Shown piece by piece: positions 58,677 to 64,000 of a stretch of DNA of 64,000 bases. Source of the DNA: Clostridium neonatale (lineage in GTDB: Bacteria > Bacillota > Clostridia > Clostridiales > Clostridiaceae); assembly GCF_001458595.1 (NCBI RefSeq), contig NZ_LN890327.1, positions 388,178 to 452,177 of the forward strand, in the 5' to 3' direction. The notes below the pieces were generated by a model. That model was not told the DNA's origin. It saw nothing but the letters and a program-made list of their open reading frames with translations, and searched no databases. The translations under genes and the position numbers were made by a program. Positions within the stretch are counted from its first letter, which is position 1. Each line of letters opens with the position of its first letter.

Positions 58677-59618
58677 ATGAATAATAAATTTGAGATTAAG
58701 AGTTTTAATTTTATCACATGGAATTGGAAAAATGATTTTAGATTTGAAAGTGTTAAAGAAGAAATTGATTATCAAGTTGAAAAATGTAGCGTAAATACAA
58801 TAACGTTTGCCTTTTCTGCATATCAAGAACATTGCTATTCAACAAATATAAATTGGAAAGGTTCTCATATGCCTAACTTGAAAGAACTTTCAAAATTAAT
58901 AGATTATGTTAAAAGTAGGAACTTAAAAACAATAGTAAAACCAATGCTTAATGTTAGTGATGGGTATTGGAGGGCATATATTAGATTTTTTGATGAAGAT
59001 GTTCCATGTGAACCCAAATGGAGTGATTGGTTTAAAAATTATTATGAATATTTATTATTTTATGGTAAGTTTTGTGAAGAAAATCAGGTTGATATGATCA
59101 TTATTGGATGTGAATTAGTAGGAACAGATCATAGAGAAGATGAGTGGAGAGAGTTAATAAGGCAGTTAAGAAAAGTATATAGTGGTAAATTGACATATAA
59201 CTGTGATAAGTATCAAGAGCATAATGTTAAATGGTGGGATGCCTTAGATTATATATCCTCATCTGGATATTATCCTAAAAATACAATAGGTAAAGAGCTT
59301 GAAAGAATTGAAAAAGTAATAAAAAAATATAATAAACCTTTCTTTTTTGCTGAAGGTGGCTGTCCATCAACTTTAGGGGCTAATAAAAATCCAAATGACT
59401 GGACTGTTGTTAAAGATGGTATTAGTTCAGAAGATGAGCAGTATGAGTATTATAAGGAATTTTTGGAGGAATCATTTAAAAAAGATTTTATTAATGGATT
59501 TTGTTTTTGGGATTGGCCTATGAAATCGCCATTAAGTGAGCAGGAAAAATTATATGGAGATTATAGTATTAAATATAAAAAAGCAGAAAAAATAATAAGT
59601 GAATATTTCAGAAAGTGA
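58677..59618 (+). CDS. GH113 beta-mannanase-like glycoside hydrolase
   Basis: 313 aa, ATG after AAGGAGAGTTAAAG. Single TIM-barrel domain, no signal peptide, so cytoplasmic. GH113 features: IVKPMLNVSDGYWRAYI, acid/base Glu ~146 in IIIGCELVGTD, WWDALDYISSSGYYP, and nucleophile Glu ~226 in FFAEGGCPS. Known members are endo-beta-1,4-mannanases or manno-oligosaccharide hydrolases. Encoded between the sensor genes and the ABC importer genes, it would cut imported manno-oligosaccharides. Confidence 0.87.
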   Translation: MNNKFEIKSFNFITWNWKNDFRFESVKEEIDYQVEKCSVNTITFAFSAYQEHCYSTNINWKGSHMPNLKELSKLIDYVKSRNLKTIVKPMLNVSDGYWRAYIRFFDEDVPCEPKWSDWFKNYYEYLLFYGKFCEENQVDMIIIGCELVGTDHREDEWRELIRQLRKVYSGKLTYNCDKYQEHNVKWWDALDYISSSGYYPKNTIGKELERIEKVIKKYNKPFFFAEGGCPSTLGANKNPNDWTVVKDGISSEDEQYEYYKEFLEESFKKDFINGFCFWDWPMKSPLSEQEKLYGDYSIKYKKAEKIISEYFRK

Positions 59619-59655
59619 AATTTAATAAAAGTTTATAATTAAGTAAAGATTATAG

Positions 59656-59720
59656 AAATGAGCTTATAAGTTTTATATTTGGGTTATCCAATATATTTAA
59701 CTTTAAGCTCATTTTTATAT
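59656..59720 (+). terminator. Terminator after the GH113 gene
   Basis: AAATGAGCTTA and TAAGCTCATTT arms, long loop with TTGG/CCAA inner pairing, then TTATATT. Confidence 0.6.
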
Positions 59721-59841
59721 TATGTATGAAATACATTAGTAGTATTAACAGGATTAAACAGATTCATTATACTTTTATACCGATTTAAAGAAAAGGATAA
59801 ACAAATTCTACTATATATAAACCAAAATTCACTCAAATGCC

Positions 59842-59855
59842 CTCTAACGTTTACA
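59842..59855 (-). promoter_or_regulatory. Weak cre-like site before the ABC genes
   Basis: TGTAAACGTTAGAG on the minus strand, 11/14 to the cre consensus. The rest of 59721-59950 is AT-rich and presumably holds the promoter. Confidence 0.3.
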
Positions 59856-59950
59856 TAGCTCTATTTCAAAAATATAATTAACTTAACAACAACAGATATA
59901 GAAGAAAACAAAGTAAAAATTATATTTATGAATCTATAAGGAGGCTTATT

Positions 59951-61063
59951 ATGGCTGGTATATCACTTAAAAATATTGTAAAAACTTATCCAGGTAATGT
60001 AACCGTTATTGAAGATTTAAATTTAGAAATTAATGATAAAGAATTTGTTGTTTTAGTTGGACCATCAGGATGTGGAAAATCTACAACATTAAGAATGATA
60101 GCGGGGCTTGAAGATATTACAGGTGGAGAAATGTATATAGGAGATACTTTAGTTAATGATGTAGCTCCAAAAGATAGAGATATAGCTATGGTATTCCAGA
60201 ATTATGCATTATATCCTCATATGACTGTATATAAAAATATGGCATTTGGTATGGAGTTGCGTAAGGAAGATAAAAAAATAATTGATAAGAAAGTAAGAGA
60301 AGTAGCTAAAAGTTTAGATATTGAATATTTATTAAATCGTAAACCAAAGGAACTTTCAGGAGGACAAAGACAACGTGTTGCTGTAGGACGAGCTATGGTT
60401 AGAGAACCTTCGGTTTTCTTGTTTGATGAACCACTTTCAAACTTAGATGCAAAGCTCCGTGGAGAAATGAGAACAGTAATAACTAAGTTACATCAACAAC
60501 TACAAACAACATTTGTTTATGTAACTCATGATCAAATTGAAGCAATGACTATGGCAGATAGAATTGTTGTTATGAAAGATGGATATATTCAACAGGTTGA
60601 TATACCTCAAAATTTATATGATTATCCATGTAACATGTTTGTAGCAGGATTTATAGGAATGCCACAGATGAACTTCTTTAATTGCAAACTTGGAAAACAA
60701 GATGATGATTATTACATAGACTTTAATGGGCATAAGCTTTTACTTCCAAAGGATAAGAATAAAGATGGAAAATTAGAAGAATATGTTGGACAAGAAATAA
60801 CGGCAGGTATAAGACCGGGGGATATCTATATAGACAAAGAAAAAAAAGAAGAATTAAAGAGATATATTATTAAAGGGAAGGTAGAGATTTCTGAACTTAT
60901 GGGAGCAGAATCATATATATATGTAAAATGTGGTGAAAAGAAATTTACAATTCGTACAATTGGTAATAAGAAATATGAAGTGGGTGAAGAAGTAGAATTA
61001 GCATTAAATTTAGAGAAGGTTCATTTATTTGACAAAGAAAGCACTTTAACTATTTGTAATTAG
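59951..61063 (+). CDS. MsmK/UgpC-type sugar ABC transporter ATPase
   Basis: 370 aa, ATG after ATAAGGAGGCTTATT. Walker A GPSGCGKST (~37), signature LSGGQRQRVAVGRAM (~135), Walker B VFLFDEPLSNLD (~155), H-loop THDQIEAM; C-terminal TOBE/OB domain (~235-370) as in MalK. Powers uptake of oligosaccharides with the permeases that begin at 63234. Unlike many Firmicutes that share one distant MsmK, here the ATPase gene is inside the locus. Confidence 0.93.
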   Translation: MAGISLKNIVKTYPGNVTVIEDLNLEINDKEFVVLVGPSGCGKSTTLRMIAGLEDITGGEMYIGDTLVNDVAPKDRDIAMVFQNYALYPHMTVYKNMAFGMELRKEDKKIIDKKVREVAKSLDIEYLLNRKPKELSGGQRQRVAVGRAMVREPSVFLFDEPLSNLDAKLRGEMRTVITKLHQQLQTTFVYVTHDQIEAMTMADRIVVMKDGYIQQVDIPQNLYDYPCNMFVAGFIGMPQMNFFNCKLGKQDDDYYIDFNGHKLLLPKDKNKDGKLEEYVGQEITAGIRPGDIYIDKEKKEELKRYIIKGKVEISELMGAESYIYVKCGEKKFTIRTIGNKKYEVGEEVELALNLEKVHLFDKESTLTICN

Positions 61064-61078
61064 TGAGGTGAATAAGTT

Positions 61079-61759
61079 ATGACAATAAGATCTTTACTTT
61101 TTCCAGATTACACAAAGGCTGGACCAGGAGTAGATAGAAATGCTCCTAAGAAAACAGGAAGTGCACTTTTTATAGATATATTTTGTCGTGAATTTACAAC
61201 ATTGCTAAAGCTAAATTTAATATTCTTAGTAAGTTGTATACCAATAGTTACCATTGGACCTTCAATTGGAGCAATGACTGCAGTAACAGTAAAAATGGTT
61301 AAGGATGAACCATCAGATATTTATTACGATTTTAAGCAGGGGCTTAGAAAAAATTGGAAACAATCATTTATACTAAGCATATTTGGTGGTCTTACTTTGA
61401 TAATAATAATAAGTGCATTTTTATATTATTTTCAACTAGAAGGAATTTCATATTATAGTATGATGTTTATAATTGCAATAGTAACTATTATATATGGAAT
61501 GATATGGATATATGCTTATCCAATGGCTGTATCCGTAAATTTGAAACTTCATTATATAATAAAGAATTCATTTATATTATCAGTAATGTATATAAAGAAT
61601 TCAATTATAGCATTTTTAATATGCTCATTATTGATAGTATTAAGTATAATATTTTTACCTATGTCAGTTCCAGTAATTTTAGTATTTAGTTTTTCAGGAT
61701 GCTCATTTGTAAGCAGCTTTTGTGCATGGAATGCAATAGAGAAAAACATTATTAAATAG
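61079..61759 (+). CDS. YesL-like DUF624 membrane protein
   Basis: 226 aa, ATG 15 bases after the ATPase stop, after TGAGGTGAATAAGTT. Five membrane helices; the DUF624 landmark LNLIFLVSCIPIVTIGPSIG is present. The N-terminus MTIRSLLFPDYTKAGPGVDR is longer than usual. YesL proteins accompany carbohydrate ABC transporter genes and YesMN kinases, but their job is unknown. Confidence 0.85.
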   Translation: MTIRSLLFPDYTKAGPGVDRNAPKKTGSALFIDIFCREFTTLLKLNLIFLVSCIPIVTIGPSIGAMTAVTVKMVKDEPSDIYYDFKQGLRKNWKQSFILSIFGGLTLIIIISAFLYYFQLEGISYYSMMFIIAIVTIIYGMIWIYAYPMAVSVNLKLHYIIKNSFILSVMYIKNSIIAFLICSLLIVLSIIFLPMSVPVILVFSFSGCSFVSSFCAWNAIEKNIIK

Positions 61760-61876
61760 TTGGAAAAATTATAAAAGACTTTTAAATAAAAAAATCTAAA
61801 ACTTTAATAATTGCGATAATTTATAAATTTTTATAAATTAAATAAACTCAAATTAAATAGAAGAGGGGTATGAAAA

Positions 61877-63166
61877 ATGATATTTCGTAAACAAATAGCT
61901 TTATTAATGGCTGGAGCCTTAGCTGTTGGAACTCTAGTTGGCTGTGGAGGCAGCAAAGAAAGTGCAGATGCTGGAAGCGATAGCAAGGGAAATAAAACAT
62001 TAACAGTATTAACACACAGAACTGATATGGATAACGTGTTCAAAGGATATAAGGAAGAATTTGAAAAAGCACATCCTGGAGTGACAGTAAACTTTGAAGC
62101 GGTAAACGATTATCAAAACACACTTTCAACAAGAATGGGTACTGAAGATTATGGTGATGTATTAATGATGCCAGCTAACATAACTAAAAATCAGTACAAG
62201 GATTTCTATGAACCAATGGGAACATATGATGAGTTAAAAGATAAATATGGTTACTTAGATAATGTAAACGTTGATGGAACAGTCTATGGACTTGCAACAG
62301 GTGTTAATGCTATAGGATTTGTTTATAATGAAGCAGTATTTAAAAAAGCAGGAATAGAAAAAAATCCAACAACTCCAGAAGAATATATAGCAGACTTAAA
62401 ACTAATAAAAGAAAAGACAGATGCAATACCTTATTATACAAATTATGTTGCAGACTGGTCACTAACTAATTTCTCAAACACAATAGAAATAGAAATGGCT
62501 GGTGATACAGACTATATGAATAAACTTGTTTATGATAAGAATACATTCTTACCAGGTTCAGCTATTTATGATTCTTTAAAACTTTTACATGATGCAGTAA
62601 AAGAAGGTTTAGTTGAAGATGATCCAATGACTTCAGACTGGGAATATTCTAAACAAGCCATGGCTGATGGAAAAATTGGTGTAATGTGTCTAGGTTCTTG
62701 GGCTGTTGGCCAAATTAAAGATTTATCAAAAAATCCAGATGATATTAAATTTATGCCAGCGCCAGCTATACATGATGGAAAACAAATGATACAAATAAGT
62801 CCAGATTATAATATGGGCGTTAATATTCATAGTAAGAACAAAGAATTAGCAAAAGAATTTGTTAAATACTTTGTAGAAAAATATCCAGAAGATTCGAATA
62901 TGATTTCTTCTATAGTAGGTGCAAAACTTCCTGATTATTTAAGTACTGATGAAAATACAGAATTAGTTCAAGCAGTTCCAGGAACTACTGAATCAGCTAA
63001 AGATTTTGATACAGTTCAAAAAGAATCGCTAATAAATCTTGCAGATGGTACTTGGATAAAGACTATTATTGAAATTGGTTTAGGAAATAACAATCAAACA
63101 TTTGATGAGTATATGCAATCATTAAATAAAGCATGGGTTAGTGGTATTGAAGCTACTGGAAAATAA
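61877..63166 (+). CDS. Sugar ABC transporter substrate-binding lipoprotein
   Basis: 429 aa, ATG 61877 after GAGGGGTATGAAAA; the ATG 7 bases earlier is out of frame and stops at once. Lipoprotein signal with lipobox LVGCGG, a short Ser/Gly linker, then a family-1 binding fold (TLTVLTHRTDMDNVFKGYKE onward). Captures oligosaccharide outside the cell for the importer. Paralogue of the anchored protein at 57246. A hairpin follows before the permease gene. Confidence 0.93.
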   Translation: MIFRKQIALLMAGALAVGTLVGCGGSKESADAGSDSKGNKTLTVLTHRTDMDNVFKGYKEEFEKAHPGVTVNFEAVNDYQNTLSTRMGTEDYGDVLMMPANITKNQYKDFYEPMGTYDELKDKYGYLDNVNVDGTVYGLATGVNAIGFVYNEAVFKKAGIEKNPTTPEEYIADLKLIKEKTDAIPYYTNYVADWSLTNFSNTIEIEMAGDTDYMNKLVYDKNTFLPGSAIYDSLKLLHDAVKEGLVEDDPMTSDWEYSKQAMADGKIGVMCLGSWAVGQIKDLSKNPDDIKFMPAPAIHDGKQMIQISPDYNMGVNIHSKNKELAKEFVKYFVEKYPEDSNMISSIVGAKLPDYLSTDENTELVQAVPGTTESAKDFDTVQKESLINLADGTWIKTIIEIGLGNNNQTFDEYMQSLNKAWVSGIEATGK

Positions 63167-63176
63167 TTAGATATAG

Positions 63177-63207
63177 AAAAGGTGATATTAAAAAGATATC
63201 ACCTTTT
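63177..63207 (+). terminator. Intercistronic hairpin between SBP and permease genes
   Basis: AAAAGGTGATAT and ATATCACCTTTT, 7-nt loop, short tail TTTTC inside the arm. Expected to lower permease mRNA relative to binding-protein mRNA. Confidence 0.7.
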
Positions 63208-63233
63208 CACCTAAAAAGTAAAGAGGTGTTATT

Positions 63234-64000
63234 ATGACAACAGATATTCAAAAAACTGAGATGAAACCAAATCCTGTTAATAAGTTAAAGAAAAAATTAA
63301 GCTTTTCATCTCTACCATATAAAAAGCAGAAAATTATAATTTCTATATTATTTTTAATGGTTCCTGTAGTATTACTTACAGTATTCACCTATTTACCCGC
63401 TATATCAATGGCTGGATATAGTTTCACTGACTGGGATGGTATTAGCAAGACTAGAAACTTTATTGGACTTAAAAACTATAAAACTATTTTCAGTGATATA
63501 AAATATTTTGAACCAATGTTTGTTAGTATTTATTATTTTATAGCATCATTTGTTCAAATTGGATTAGCAGTAGTAGTTGCTTATTTAGTTTCTTTTGGCT
63601 GCAGAGCTTCAAATTTCTTTAAAAGTGTTTACTTTTTTCCATCATTAATTAATAGTGTTGCAATTAGTTTTATCTTTATATTCTTTTTCCAACCAGGAAG
63701 TACATTAGATACAGTTTTGAATTCCATTGGATTAGGAGGCTTAGTAAAATACTGGTTAAAAGATCCTAATATAATTAATGTATCTATGGCAAGTGTATCT
63801 GTTTGGAGATATGTAGGGTATAACATAGTAATGTTTTCCGCCGCTATGGCATCTATTTCACCAGATATAATAGAAGCAGCAAGAGTTGATGGAGCAAATA
63901 AATTCCAACAACTTAGGCACATAGTTCTTCCAGGAATTTCAACAATATTAGGATTACAATTATTTTTATCAATAACAGGTGCTTTATCTGCATTTGAAAC
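63234..64000 (+). CDS. Sugar ABC transporter permease (MalF/UgpA type), 3' end outside window
   Basis: ATG 63234 after AAAGAGGTGTTATT; the frame is open to the window edge (255 codons seen of ~300). First membrane helix IIISILFLMVPVVLLTVFTY, the early motif AGYSFTDWDGI, and the ATPase-contacting EAA loop EAARVDGANKFQQLRHIVLP. Transports oligosaccharides with the ATPase at 59951; a second permease gene should follow outside the window. Confidence 0.93.
   Translation, partial: MTTDIQKTEMKPNPVNKLKKKLSFSSLPYKKQKIIISILFLMVPVVLLTVFTYLPAISMAGYSFTDWDGISKTRNFIGLKNYKTIFSDIKYFEPMFVSIYYFIASFVQIGLAVVVAYLVSFGCRASNFFKSVYFFPSLINSVAISFIFIFFFQPGSTLDTVLNSIGLGGLVKYWLKDPNIINVSMASVSVWRYVGYNIVMFSAAMASISPDIIEAARVDGANKFQQLRHIVLPGISTILGLQLFLSITGALSAFE

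Overview
The window is about 29-30% G+C by eye, with Shine-Dalgarno sites of the GGAGG type, intrinsic terminators and gene families typical of Clostridium sensu stricto. A solventogenic Clostridium close to C. beijerinckii is my best guess, but it is an inference from gene content and not a match I could run. I saw no rRNA, tRNA or CRISPR array.

Region by region. 1-2.1 kb: the end of a GH1 6-phospho-beta-glucosidase gene followed by a KdgT-type permease. 2.1-16.6 kb: a decaying island. It holds three chemoreceptor genes (4-helix-bundle, cytosolic zinc-binding CZB, and dCache types), a fourth chemoreceptor reduced to a remnant, two unrecognised small helical proteins beside the receptors, a broken iron/cobalamin-type ABC transporter, a TetR/aldo-keto-reductase pair with a collapsed second copy, and remnants of a MATE pump and an IS982-type transposase. 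16.7-21.8 kb: a Kup potassium transporter, a histidine phosphatase, an aldo/keto reductase divergent from a MerR regulator, and a 42-aa protein behind a second MerR-type promoter. 21.8-26.9 kb: an aryl-beta-glucoside regulon (GH1 gene, LicT-type antiterminator, IIBCA PTS permease) with three antiterminator/terminator modules and a cre site. 27-34 kb: a secreted esterase-like hydrolase, an aromatic acid exporter-like protein, a dead HD-GYP gene, a complete IS30 element and a choline-binding-repeat surface protein. 34.4-37.8 kb: a flavodiiron protein next to an H-NOX chemoreceptor. 37.8-47.4 kb: agmatine-to-putrescine genes, a purine permease, an IclR regulator, a FIST-ALDH operon and a membrane-anchored SGNH esterase. 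47.5-50.7 kb: cellobiose-type PTS IIB/IIC and a DUF368 membrane protein. 51-64 kb: an apparent galactomannan-oligosaccharide locus (GH36 alpha-galactosidase, YesM/YesN-type two-component system, membrane-anchored solute-binding-protein paralogue, GH113 mannanase, MsmK-type ATPase, YesL/DUF624 protein, lipoprotein SBP and the first permease, which runs off the edge).

How the genes work together. Three carbohydrate circuits are visible: LicT-controlled beta-glucosides, the cel-type PTS, and the mannan locus, where a tethered copy of the transporter's own binding protein sits beside the sensor kinase. Oxygen/NO handling is paired with oxygen/NO taxis (FprA plus H-NOX receptor). Intergenic DNA is unusually rich in palindromic repeats: a 94-bp MITE in two copies, ~225-bp long-hairpin elements, an inverted-arm island at 41.8-42.2 kb, and a 42-nt bulged hairpin present three times with compensatory base changes. 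The last is the most promising undescribed structure here.
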